A stretch of DNA of 22,901 nt, taken from positions 1 to 22,901 of the forward strand of contig NZ_DASUCC010000015.1 in NCBI RefSeq assembly GCF_035762905.1, written 5' to 3'. A model generated the notes under the pieces. That model saw only the letters and a list, made by a program, of their open reading frames with translations, ran no database searches and was not told where the DNA came from. Positions within the stretch are counted from its first letter, which is position 1. Every line of letters starts with the position of its first letter. The position numbers were made by a program, and so were the translations under genes. Below, one piece after another: positions 1-7,976 of the stretch. This stretch comes from DASYTH01 sp035762905. GTDB lineage: Bacteria; Actinomycetota; Actinomycetes; Mycobacteriales; Pseudonocardiaceae.

Positions 1-224
1 ACCGCCGCACAACCAGTCGCTCGGTCCACACCGGCAGCTCAGCCACGAACACAGGCTACGGGCCAGCGGACATACGCATCCCACGAGTCCGGGCTCCCCT
101 CGAGCACCAGTCTTGGCGTAAGGCCGCGAATCGCGTGAGATCTCACATACTTGCCTCTGGTTGAGATCTGCTGGCTGTGCGCCTGGTGCGGGACCGAGCG
201 GTCGTGCCGGCCCGGGCTGGCACA

Positions 225-475
225 CCCCGCTGCCACCGCCATCAACGACGCCGGCGGTCAGCGGCCGCTCGGCCAAGCGCCGAAACATCTCCTCGGCTTC
301 ATCGGTGCCCAGCGGATTCAGGTCGATCGACACCACGTCCAGTTCCACCAGCCGGCGCCGGTTGGTCACCAACACGAAGCAGCAGCTACCGTCGCCCGGC
401 AACAGCGGTTCGATCTGCGCGTGGTGCGCGGCATTGTCAATTAAGAAGTCGGCGGCCATCGTTGAACTCGAGATC
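225..475 (-). pseudogene. NB-ARC fragment of disrupted SARP/AfsR-type regulator
   Basis: Read on the minus strand, this stretch encodes IDNAAHHAQIEPLLPG, then CFVLVTNRRRLVELD and IDLNPLGTDEAEEMFRRLAE. That is the Walker B / sensor portion of the NB-ARC ATPase module of AfsR-like SARP regulators, where the usual pattern is 'LDNAADxxQVRPLLPG...VLVTSRRRLAGLD'. The residues just before IDNAA (GRRLL) are in another frame, so a one-base slip lies near 460. After about 225 the reading loses any resemblance to the family, and no further ATPase or TPR sequence is visible to the window edge. It is in the same orientation as the SARP N-terminus at 1166-1650 and downstream of it, so the two are probably one ancestral gene split by transposon debris. 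It is not expected to make a functional protein. Confidence 0.65.
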
Positions 476-478
476 GCT

Positions 479-1009
479 CTAGTGCGTGCCTGATGGATCT
501 TGGTGGACGGGGTCGCGGAGCCAGATTTTGATCGTGGCGACGTCGATGGTGCCTCGGTAGACGTAGTCGCTTTTGTCGGTGCGCAGGGCGACCGCCCGGA
601 AGGCTTTGAGCCTGTTGAAGGACCGCTCGGTGGTGTTGCGTTCCTTGTAGGCCACGGGATCGAAGGTCGGTGGCCGGCCGCCCTTGCTGCCCAGTTTGGC
701 GCGGTTGGCGATCTGATCGGCTTTCTGCGGGATGGTGGCGATGATGCGGCGTCGGCGTAGGTAAGCGCGGATCGCGCGGTTGGAGTAGGCCTTGTCGCCC
801 AGCAGTCGGGCGGGTCGGGTCCGTGGCCGACCGCAACAGCGGCGGGCGATCCGTAGCCGGCGCAGCACCGGCCGAAACGCCAGCGAGTCGTGTCGCTGCC
901 CGGCGCTGGTCAGGCGCACCAGCAGGCGACAGCGGCGGTCGGCCAACACATGGATCTTGGTGGTCAACCCGCCACGGGAACGTCCCAGCGTCCAGGTTGC
1001 GGGTGACAA
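479..1009 (-). pseudogene. IS5-family (IS427-like) transposase, 5'-truncated
   Basis: The 176-codon frame has the C-terminal half of an IS5-family DDE transposase: LGRSRGGLTTKIHVLAD, TSAGQRHDSLAF, the second catalytic Asp region LLGDKAYSNRAIR, the GRPPTFD linker, and the catalytic Glu region RNTTERSFNRLKAFRAVA. The N-terminal ORF of the usual two-ORF arrangement, which carries the first Asp and the DNA-binding part, is missing. Homology begins abruptly at about position 990, and the apparent TTG start at 1009 is just the first usable codon. The enzyme would have catalysed cut-and-paste transposition, but without the first Asp it should be dead. It lies between the two halves of a SARP regulator and is the likely cause of that gene's disruption. 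Clean terminal inverted repeats or a target duplication could not be identified by eye. Confidence 0.8.
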
Positions 1010-1060
1010 GGTGCAGGCATTTCAGCGCGGCTTGTTCGCTGGGGAACCGGTCAGGCGATC
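1000..1060 (-). mobile_element. Possible IS256-like transposase scrap
   Basis: On the minus strand a short frame reads RFPSEQAALKCLHLVTRNLD, closely resembling the conserved C-terminal block of actinobacterial IS256/mutator-type transposases ('FPxEQAALKCxYLxxRSLDPTG'). It runs straight into the IS5-family sequence in a different frame and has a stop just upstream. It looks like a fragment left at the junction of two insertion events. Only about 20 residues support the call. Confidence 0.4.
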
Positions 1061-1165
1061 AACATCGACAGCGGTGTCGTCTTCAACTGACCGTCAACCC
1101 ATTGGGTACTCAGCAGGGAAAGATCGCACCACCATGAATCACGACGTGCACCGTGTGGTCACCGG

Positions 1166-1650
1166 TCACACCGCGGACGGCACCTCGACGATCACCGACC
1201 GGTGGTAACTGTCCCGCACCTGCGCGGCCCATTTGCCTGGAAGACCGGCCAGGTGCGGTCCCCGCCACAAACCCAACACCTCAGCGAGCGCGACTGCTCG
1301 AGCATCATCGGCGCGCTGTCGGTCGCTGCCCTGGTTGACCAGGCATCGGAATCGATGCAGGTCCACCAGATTCGGCTCGATGCACAGCACAGAGCCGGCG
1401 TACCGTCGATCCGCACCGCCGCCGGCTCACCGGTGAGGGTGGTCGCCTGCCTCTGCAGCCGACGGATCCGGCTCAGGTACGAATACAACACGTTTCGGAC
1501 TTCGGCGGGCGGGGTGTCGTCCCAGACCCGATCGATGAGTGTCGCGATAGCAACCGGTCGACCCGCGTCCACGGCTAGCGCCGTTAGGACCGCCTGTGGA
1601 CGGGGCGCTCCGACGTCCAGAAGTTGACCTGCCGCCCGCAGCCCCACCTC
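1166..1650 (-). pseudogene. SARP-family regulator N-terminus (frameshifted, interrupted)
   Basis: From about 1650 downwards the minus strand encodes a winged-helix DNA-binding domain of the OmpR/SARP type (RPQAVLTALAVDAGRPV, LIDRVWDDTPPAEVRNVLYSYLSRIRRL). This is the promoter-binding module of antibiotic-cluster activators such as AfsR. After VRIDGTP (about 1395) the frame slips by one base. The bacterial transcriptional activation domain then continues in another frame: EPNLVDLHRFRCLVNQGSD, ALAEVLGLWRGPHLAGL, KWAAQVRDSYHR. The similarity stops near 1205 and transposase debris follows. No convincing start codon with a Shine-Dalgarno site is visible; GTG at 1647 is already inside the domain. 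The NB-ARC piece at 225-475 is the probable continuation. With a frameshift and an insertion it is a pseudogene. Confidence 0.75.
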
Positions 1651-2248
1651 GCCCAGCGGGCGGAGGCCCGCGGGTTTACGCTTGGTGGTCGCGTCGTTAC
1701 TAACCGCTATACTGTTCCCGCCTCACGGTTGGCGCAAGCTCAGCAAGCAGGGCGCTGTGCCACCGTGAATCCACCAAGTTCGGCGACCAATCTCAGCCGA
1801 TTGGACTCCTGCCGCCGCGCGTTATTCGAAGGAGCCCACCTGTTGGCTCAGCCCGGAATGGTAGACCTCGCGCTCGCCACCTTCCCGATCCTGAGGAGCA
1901 CGCGCTCAATACATCGACGCCTCGGATAGCCCGTCTACCGATGCCAGAGGGCGGTGGCGCCCGCACGACGCGTAGACGGAACCGATCATCCACGCTGGTG
2001 CGGTACATATACGACAACACCGGAGGAAATGCCTGGCATCAGTTGCGCGGGTTCGAGGAATTATTCGTCGCACGATGGCGAAGTGGTCGAATCGTCGGTT
2101 GGGCGATGGAATCCAGCTGGAGGAGGGAGAAATGTCGAATAAAGGGTTTTGCGGAGAGGGCGCAGCGCGACGCTGGCTGCATGGATCGATCGCCGATCTG
2201 CGAATGTCTCGCACGGCGAGACTTCACCACATCGAGAAAGGACCTCAA
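1651..2248. other. Intergenic stretch, no convincing gene
   Basis: This gap separates the minus-strand SARP remnant from the plus-strand lectin. Open frames here lack coding-like third-position bias and recognisable motifs. It probably holds the lectin promoter and 5' leader; only the ribosome-binding site (AGAAAGGA, about 2235-2242) is clear. Confidence 0.5.
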
Positions 2249-2749
2249 ATGCGGGTATCCGTGAAGTTGACAGCCATGCTGGGGCTCGTGCTGGCCGCAC
2301 TGCTCATCGCGCCGGTTGGAGCGATGGCGGAACCGGTCAGCGTGCAGACCGCCAACACCCCTATCTACAGCCTGCACGACGGGCGCTGCCTGGATTCGGA
2401 CGTGTCGTCGCCGACGCACAATGGCACCAAAGTGCAAATCTGGGACTGCAATGGTTGGAGCAACCAGAAGTGGACGTACTACAGTGACCACACCATCCGA
2501 AGCAGTCACGACGGGCGCTGCCTGGATTCGGACGTGTCGTCGCCGACGCACAATGGCACCAAAGTGCAAATCTGGGACTGCAACGGTTGGAACAACCAGA
2601 AGTGGACCATCTACCTCAACGGTGACATCGTGAGCTGGCAGGACGGCCGGTGTCTCGACTTGGACGTGGCAACGCCGACTCACAACGGAAGCAAGATCCA
2701 GGTATGGGATTGCAACGGCTGGGCCAACCAGCGTTGGTACCACCCGTAG
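2249..2749 (+). CDS. Secreted ricin B-type (beta-trefoil) lectin
   Basis: 166 aa. The ATG at 2249 follows AGAAAGGA with good spacing and begins a classical signal peptide: MRVSVK, a hydrophobic core, and a likely AMA cleavage site near residue 27. In-frame sequence upstream looks non-coding. The mature part is a single beta-trefoil of three 44-residue subdomains starting near residues 43, 87 and 131. Each has a DGRCLD(S/L)DV strand, an (Q/I)(I/V)WDCNGW core and a QxW signature (NQKW, NQKW, NQRW). Ricin-B lectins bind galactose-type or other glycans. There is no attached catalytic domain, so this is a stand-alone extracellular sugar-binding protein. The first two subdomains are almost identical even at the nucleotide level, pointing to a recent internal duplication. 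The two Cys per subdomain are conserved. A hairpin terminator follows directly. The lectin call is secure; the ligand is unknown. Confidence 0.9.
   Translation: MRVSVKLTAMLGLVLAALLIAPVGAMAEPVSVQTANTPIYSLHDGRCLDSDVSSPTHNGTKVQIWDCNGWSNQKWTYYSDHTIRSSHDGRCLDSDVSSPTHNGTKVQIWDCNGWNNQKWTIYLNGDIVSWQDGRCLDLDVATPTHNGSKIQVWDCNGWANQRWYHP
2375..2600 (+). repeat. Near-identical 132-bp-offset tandem repeat inside the lectin gene
   Basis: The segment beginning CACGACGGGCGCTGCC at 2375 recurs at 2507. For about 80 bases the two copies match except for single substitutions near the end (AATGG/AACGG, GGAGC/GGAAC). The third subdomain (from about 2639) is clearly diverged. The unit equals one 44-residue trefoil subdomain. 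Confidence 0.9.
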
Positions 2750-2764
2750 CCATCCACACACCTG

Positions 2765-2797
2765 GCTCGCCCGGCGGCCCGCGGCCACCGGGCGAGC
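2765..2797 (+). terminator. Hairpin terminator of the lectin gene
   Basis: GCTCGCCCGG (2765-2774) and CCGGGCGAGC (2788-2797) form a perfect 10-bp stem with a 13-nt loop, 15 bases after the lectin stop codon. There is no U-tract, as is common in actinobacteria. Confidence 0.7.
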
Positions 2798-3056
2798 GAA
2801 AACGGTCGCCAAGTCCTACGTCGCCGCCACGATCACCCACATCGCCACCGGAGGCACCCTCACCGAAGCACTGGCCCTGGCCAGAGCCGGCTCACAGGAT
2901 TTGCTCAGGGACTGGGGCTTGGCCTCGGCCGGCTCGATCGAGCCATGGGTGCCTCACCGTGAGCCGGTCCAGCAGTTGACCGGGCAAACGTGATCATCGA
3001 CAGGGAAACGCGATCAGTGCGGCCTGCTGGCCAGAATAGTGGGGCTTGGATGTGCC
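2798..3056. other. No identifiable gene
   Basis: One plus-strand frame ending at TGA 2991-2993 has protein-like character (AKSYVAATITHIA, LTEALALARAGS). It has no start codon or recognisable family, and it runs back into the lectin terminator. I treat it as a possible remnant. Confidence 0.35.
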
Positions 3057-3975
3057 GTGACTGATCGCGTCGCCGCCGCGCTGGCCGCGCTCGCCGAACT
3101 CCTGAGCAGGCGGTGTGTTCAGGCCCCACACGCCGGCGACGCGGAGGCCGTGCGCCGCTTGGTCACCGTGCTGGTGGACGAGAGGGCCCGGCTGGACCTG
3201 CTGGCGGTGGCCGCGGGCGGCGTCTAGGCGGCCTACAGTCCGATGAGTCGGTGCCGGGCAACGTCGTGGCAGCCGCGCTGACGGCCGCCCGTTCGCTGCT
3301 GCCGACCAACATCGCCGACACCGAGCGGTCTCTCATGGCCGGGGCGCTCGGACTCCTCCCCGTCCGAGGGGTCGGCGACCAGCCCGCGGTCGACCTGGTG
3401 AACGCAGCGACGTCCGCGAGGCGCGTCGAACAGACGACCTCGCCCTGTGGGCTGCCGAGCAAGCCCTCGTCCTTCGCGAGCAACTCACCGCATCGCACGA
3501 AACCATGGCGCTGCTCACCGTGGCGGTGATCACGCACGACCGGGCAACAATCGCGCAGGCCTACCAGAAAGCCGCCGCGCTGGAGCCGGACGACCTCGCT
3601 GCGCGTGCCGCTGGGGCGTTGCGGCCCACGCTCCACCCGGATGGGACGTGGGAGTTGGTGGGGATGGCAGAAGCGATCCAGGCTGATGAGCGACCCGCGG
3701 CCGCCGCTTCGCTCGCGGCGCAGTTCGCCGAACTACGAACGATGACCGACGACGACCTGCTCACGGGCGCGCATCTCACGGCCACCGCGCTCTCGCGTGT
3801 GCCCTTCGACAGCTGCCGATCCAGCCGAGCATGGGCTCGATGGCGTCAGGTGGCTTGGCCTCCGGGTTGGTGGCCGAGCAGGCGGCAAGGAGCGCGGCGG
3901 CAAGCGGGACGCAGCACCAGATTGCTTCCCTTAGGGTTCAGGGCTCGCATCGCGAGCCACCTCCTCATCGAGTGA
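3057..3975 (+). pseudogene. Frameshifted gene of unknown function
   Basis: Protein-like, Ala/Leu-rich helical sequence runs continuously along the plus strand, but the frame carrying it changes. GTG 3057 to TAG 3227 gives VTDRVAAALAALAELL and LVTVLVDERARLDLLAVAA. A second frame from about 3240 to 3400 gives VPGNVVAAALTAARSLLPTN and LGLLPVRGVGDQPAVDLVN. A third, about 3400-3805, gives DDLALWAAEQALVLREQLTA, VAVITHDRATIAQAYQKAAA and MTDDDLLTGAHLTATAL. A fourth, about 3805-3960, gives PIQPSMGSMASGGLASGLVA and EQAARSAAAS. Every segment ends where the next takes over, so several small indels seem to have broken one gene of roughly 300 codons. I do not recognise the family. Alternatively, the first 57-codon ORF could be an independent small gene. 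Confidence 0.5.
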
Positions 3976-4055
3976 AGGGTCGGGTGCGAGCCGGTCGGCT
4001 AGGGAGTAGGCGGCGCGTCCGGCTGAAGGTTCGGCTGTGGCGCGATATCAAGCCC

Positions 4056-4073
4056 GCCGCGGGGCGCCGCGGC
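4056..4073 (-). terminator. Hairpin terminator of the LAL regulator
   Basis: GCCGCGG (4056-4062) and CCGCGGC (4067-4073) form a 7-bp all-GC stem with a 4-nt loop. It lies two bases beyond the LAL stop codon on the minus strand. Confidence 0.55.
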
Positions 4074-4075
4074 TG

Positions 4076-6667
4076 TCAGCCGGCCGTGCGGGTTTGCCGG
4101 TTTCGTAATGTGGCGGCGGCTTCGTGGCGGGAGGTGACGCCGAGTCTGGTGAGGATGGCTGAGACGTGGTGGTCGACGGTGCGGACGGACACGACGAGTC
4201 GGGTGGCGATCTCGGCGTTGGTCAGACCGTCGGCCAGCAAGTCGAGGACGTCGGCTTGGCGTGCGGTGAGGCCGGCGGGGTGGGTGCGGGTGTGGGTGGA
4301 TGGTCGGCGTGGGATGGTGCGCAGGCCGAGGGTTCTGAGCTGGTGGCGGACCTGGGTCGCGGCCGCGGTGGCGCCGAGGTCGTCGAGCGTGCGCAGCGCT
4401 TGGAGGGTGGGTTCGATGACGCCGGAGTCAGCCAGTGCGAGAGCTTGTTCGTAAGGGTCGCCGATGCGTTCCCAGGCGGTTGCGGCCGATTGCCAGTCGC
4501 CGCGTAGGCCGGCGACCCAGGGTTCGGGACAGCCGTCGAATGGTTCGGCGGGAAGGCCGGCGCGGGCGCAGTAGCGCAGGATCTCAGCCCACAGCGGGGC
4601 GGCCCCGGGCCGGTGGGCGTGGTGGCGCCACGTGTGGCGAACCGCCGCGGCCACCGTGGGTTGATTGGTCAGCCACGCCCACTCCGCCAGTGCGGTGCCG
4701 GACAAACCCAGTACGGCAAGGGATTGCTGGCGACGGCCGCGTCGCCAGGCGCGGTGGAGGAGATCGCCGGCGGCCGGGTGGCCGCGGCGGGCGAGCAGCC
4801 GGGCGTGCGCCGGCTGAACGTAGCTGGCCAGTACGCCCGTGCCGGCGGCGCCGTCGGCACAGGCGGAGAGGTCGTTGTCTGCGCAGGTCCAGTCACCGCG
4901 ACGCAGGTGCAGCAGGCCGCGGTGCACGGTCAGATGGTAGGCGTGGGACCGCAGTCCGCGGCCGTCGGCGAAGGCCAGGCCGTCGGTCAGGCACCGCTGG
5001 AGTTCGTCGAGGCGGCCGTGCTGGTAGAGCAGTTCGGCCAGGGTGGTGTAGGCGCGGGCGACGTGCTCGTGGTGGCCATGCGTGCGGGCCAGTTCGAGGC
5101 TGTCGGTGAGCACCGCGATCCGACCGTCGAGATCCAGGTCCGGCAGCGCGATGCTCTGGTAGGTCATGATGAGCCCGGCCAGGTCGACCCGGTCCGCTTG
5201 CTGGGCCAGGGTTTCCGCCCGCCGCAGGGTGGTGGCCGCGTCAGGATGGCCGGTCAGCGCCTGCACGGCGCCGTGGTAGGTGACGGCACATGCCTTGGCC
5301 GGCACGGCTTCGGTTGGCTCCAGCAGCTCGACTGCCTGGCGTGCCGTGGTGATTGCCAGGGCGGTGTCGCCGGCCAGGTAGTAGTGCCGGGACAGCCGCG
5401 CTCGGGCCTGGCCGAGCGCGATCGGGTCGCCCAGCTCGGCGTAGCGGCGCACCGCGGTCTCGCCTACGTGGATGGCCTCGGCGAAGCGATGCGCGTGGGA
5501 CAGCTCCCCGGCGTGGTCGTCGGCCAGCCGGGCCCGGTCGGCGTCGCCGAGCGCGTCGGCGTGTGCGGTGGCGGTGGTGAAGTGGGCCAGCGCCGCATCG
5601 TGGGTCCCGGCCGCGGCGGCTTCCCGCCCGGCCAGCAGCGCATAGTGTGCCGTCGCGCCGTGGTTACCGGCGCCTACGGCGTGGTGCACCAGTCGGGCCA
5701 GGTCCGGTTGCTGCCGTCCGGCCAGCACGGTCAACACGGCGAGATGCAGGGCACGGCGGCGCAGGTGCGGCAGGCTGGCCTCCACGCCGCGGCGGACCAA
5801 CTCGTGGCGAAACGCCAGACCATCCCGCCGCACCTCCAGGATTCCGTGCTGCTCGGCCTCGGCCAGCACCTCGGCCTGCTTGCCGAGCAGGCCGTCGATC
5901 AGGTCGAAGTCGACCGTCCCCGACAGCACGGCCAACTGCTCGATCGCCTGCCGGCACCGCGCCCCGAGCCGCTGCACCCGGCCCGCTGCCGCACGGACGA
6001 TGGTTGCCGGCACCGCCTGCCCGCCGGGCGCGGCCAGCATCTCGGTGACATGGAACGGGTTGCCACCGGTCAGTGCGTGCAGCTCGGCGGCGTCCCACCC
6101 CGACCCGGCGGCCAGCTGCGCGACACCGGCGGGGGTCAGCGGGACCAGCGGCAGGTGCCGCAGCCGGACCTCGGACGTGGACACCGAACCGCACGTGCGG
6201 CGGCGCACCGGCCGGTTCTCCTCGACCTCCTCTCGCATGGTCCCCACGAGCACCACCGGCAGTGCCTCGATGCGGCGGGTCAGGTAGCCGATCAGGTCCA
6301 CAGTGGCCTCATCGGCCCAGTGCAGGTCCTCCACCACCAGCACCGTGGGTGCCTCCGCGGCCAGATCGGCCAGCGCAACGTCGAACACCGCCTCGCGGTC
6401 GGCATCGTCCAACGCGGCCTCCAGCCGCCCGCCGCTGCCGGCCATCGCCTCCCGCAGGGCGCCGAACATCCGCGGCGTCAGCAGACCGTCGCACGAGCCG
6501 ACCAGCACCCTGGCCGCCACCGCACCCACAAACGCCCGCACCACACTGGTCTTTCCCAGACCTGCCTCGCCGGTGATCAGCACCATCGACCCGCGCCCGG
6601 CTCTCGCCTCGTCCACCGCCGCGTGCAGGGCGCCTAGCACCCGCTCACGCTCCACCAGGACCCGCAT
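4076..6667 (-). CDS. LuxR-family ATP-binding regulator (LAL type)
   Basis: 863 aa, the usual size for large ATP-binding LuxR regulators of the MalT/LAL class, which activate or gate secondary-metabolite or catabolic genes. The N-terminus has an AAA/STAND ATPase: Walker A GEAGLGKTS near residues 33-41, and Walker B VLVVEDLHWADE. The centre is a long Ala/Leu-rich array of TPR-like helices that probably binds an effector. The C-terminus is a LuxR helix-turn-helix: LTARQADVLDLLADGLTNAE, then TVDHHVSAILTRLGV. The ATG at 6667 follows GGGGGAG at a good distance and starts at the conserved VERERVLGAL box. An in-frame start 66 bases upstream adds only low-complexity sequence. The gene overlaps the 3' end of the methyltransferase gene by 23 bases, so the two are co-transcribed and probably translationally coupled. 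Its target is unknown. Confidence 0.92.
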   Translation of the reverse strand: MRVLVERERVLGALHAAVDEARAGRGSMVLITGEAGLGKTSVVRAFVGAVAARVLVGSCDGLLTPRMFGALREAMAGSGGRLEAALDDADREAVFDVALADLAAEAPTVLVVEDLHWADEATVDLIGYLTRRIEALPVVLVGTMREEVEENRPVRRRTCGSVSTSEVRLRHLPLVPLTPAGVAQLAAGSGWDAAELHALTGGNPFHVTEMLAAPGGQAVPATIVRAAAGRVQRLGARCRQAIEQLAVLSGTVDFDLIDGLLGKQAEVLAEAEQHGILEVRRDGLAFRHELVRRGVEASLPHLRRRALHLAVLTVLAGRQQPDLARLVHHAVGAGNHGATAHYALLAGREAAAAGTHDAALAHFTTATAHADALGDADRARLADDHAGELSHAHRFAEAIHVGETAVRRYAELGDPIALGQARARLSRHYYLAGDTALAITTARQAVELLEPTEAVPAKACAVTYHGAVQALTGHPDAATTLRRAETLAQQADRVDLAGLIMTYQSIALPDLDLDGRIAVLTDSLELARTHGHHEHVARAYTTLAELLYQHGRLDELQRCLTDGLAFADGRGLRSHAYHLTVHRGLLHLRRGDWTCADNDLSACADGAAGTGVLASYVQPAHARLLARRGHPAAGDLLHRAWRRGRRQQSLAVLGLSGTALAEWAWLTNQPTVAAAVRHTWRHHAHRPGAAPLWAEILRYCARAGLPAEPFDGCPEPWVAGLRGDWQSAATAWERIGDPYEQALALADSGVIEPTLQALRTLDDLGATAAATQVRHQLRTLGLRTIPRRPSTHTRTHPAGLTARQADVLDLLADGLTNAEIATRLVVSVRTVDHHVSAILTRLGVTSRHEAAATLRNRQTRTAG

Positions 6668-7490
6668 GTTCCACTCCCCCGCTCGCCGGACCGCACTCTG
6701 ACGCCGCTGCCCGCCACCTCCCCGGTGGCTCAACTGGTCGTCGTGCCACCAGCAGCAGTCGAGGGCTGCCGAGGCGGAACGGTGTGGCCTCGGTGTCGCC
6801 GTACAGCTCGGTCCCGGTGAATCCGGCTTGGGTGACCAGGCGGGCTGTTTCGGCGGCGGTGTAGACGTGTTGGACTGAAGTTCCGCGGTGTTCGACGGTG
6901 CCGCGGCGGAAGGTGAAGGCGGTGAGCCAGCGGCTGTTGGTGGTGTCGTACTCGTTGATCGACACAGCTTCGACGCCGCCGAAGGTCATCGGCGGCTCCT
7001 GCCGCGTCAGGTGGGGCAGGAGGGCCTCGGCAACGAATCCGTAGTCCAGGATCAGGGTGCCGCCCGGCGTGACGAGCGCGGCCAGGTCAGCCAGGAACGT
7101 GCGGGTGCCGGCGTGGTCGAGGTAGCCGAAGGCGTTGCCCATGCAGATCGCCGCGTCGGCCCGGACGTCGGTGGGCAGGGTGCGCATGTCGCCCAGGCGC
7201 AGGTCGACCGGCAACCGCTGGGCGGCGGCGACGGTGCGGGCGAACTCGATGGCTTCGGCGGACACGTCCAGCCCGGTCACCCGGTAGCCGCGTCGGGCCA
7301 GTTCCAGGGTGTGCCGGCCGCTGCCGCAGGGCACGTCCAGCACCCGGGCCCCGGGACCCAGCCCGCTCAGCCGGATGATGAAGTCGGCCTCGGCCATCGT
7401 CACTGCCGGTGGCACGGCCGCTCGCCAGAATGCGTTGGGCAGTTCAGTGAAGAAGTCCGCATACCACGCGGACAACGGGTCTTGCGACAA
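6645..7490 (-). CDS. Class I SAM-dependent methyltransferase
   Basis: 281 aa. A Rossmann-type SAM-binding site is clear: VLDVPCGSGRHTLELA is motif I with the acidic/glycine loop, GLDVSAEAIEFAR follows, then LGDMRTLP, AAICMGNAFGYLD and LVTPGGTLILDYG. This is the pattern of class I small-molecule methyltransferases (Methyltransf_25/UbiE-like). The substrate cannot be read from the sequence. The first plausible start is TTG at 7490 (SQDPLSAWYADFF); no ATG or GTG lies in frame just upstream and no strong Shine-Dalgarno site is seen, so the start is uncertain. The last ~25 codons (Pro/Gly/Ala-rich) look weakly conserved and overlap the LAL start. Pairing with a LAL regulator suggests both belong to one regulated unit. 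Confidence 0.85.
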   Translation of the reverse strand: MSQDPLSAWYADFFTELPNAFWRAAVPPAVTMAEADFIIRLSGLGPGARVLDVPCGSGRHTLELARRGYRVTGLDVSAEAIEFARTVAAAQRLPVDLRLGDMRTLPTDVRADAAICMGNAFGYLDHAGTRTFLADLAALVTPGGTLILDYGFVAEALLPHLTRQEPPMTFGGVEAVSINEYDTTNSRWLTAFTFRRGTVEHRGTSVQHVYTAAETARLVTQAGFTGTELYGDTEATPFRLGSPRLLLVARRPVEPPGRWRAAASECGPASGGVEHAGPGGA

Positions 7491-7976
7491 TTCGGGTGCT
7501 CCAGGTGCAGACGCGCGACGACCGGCGCCGCGCGGGCGTCACGATTGCCTCCGACACCAGGGCAGGACGAGCAGACGCACACCGCGGACGCGGCGCTGAC
7601 CGTGGACCCGGTCGGTGTCGTCAACCGCCCCGGCAGGACCGGGCGGTGACCATGGCATCGCCTCTTCGAAACGGCCGGGTCGAACCCGGACGGGAGCAAC
7701 GTCCCCGGCACCGTAGAACACACACCCCCGCCACGCCACCGAATTAACCGCACACGGCACCGCCCCAGGGGCCCAGACGGCCTGAACACCGACGCCGCCC
7801 CCGTCCACTCTCGCGGCCGTCGACACACCACAGTGGACGGTCGATACCTACGCGCCGAGGGCGCCCTACCCCACCGCGCCGCCATACATAGGTACCAGCC
7901 ACCGATGCCCGGCCCGGCGCGGTGGCGTCAGGCTGCCGGAGTCACTTTCCCGTGCTCTGCGAGGAGAAACTCCGAA
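7491..7976. other. Divergent intergenic region
   Basis: Nearly 490 bases separate the divergent methyltransferase and RTX-like genes. Open frames on both strands lack family motifs. The region presumably holds both promoters, but I could not pick out confident -35/-10 pairs. Confidence 0.5.

Noticed and set aside
2375..2600. CRISPR-like repeat array
   Set aside because: Only two near-identical units with a protein-coding period of 132 bases, explained by the lectin subdomains.
2039..2812. 257-codon minus-strand ORF opposite the lectin
   Set aside because: Its repeats merely mirror the lectin repeats on the other strand; the plus strand has the signal peptide, QxW motifs, ribosome-binding site and terminator.
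4613..6637. 674-codon plus-strand ORF opposite the LAL gene
   Set aside because: It is the antisense shadow of a GC-rich gene: Gly/Gln/Arg-rich, no domain, while the minus strand encodes complete ATPase and LuxR domains.
6668..6733. N-terminal extension of the LAL protein
   Set aside because: Low-complexity Gly/Arg residues, while ATG 6667 has a strong GGGGGAG site and begins at the conserved domain.
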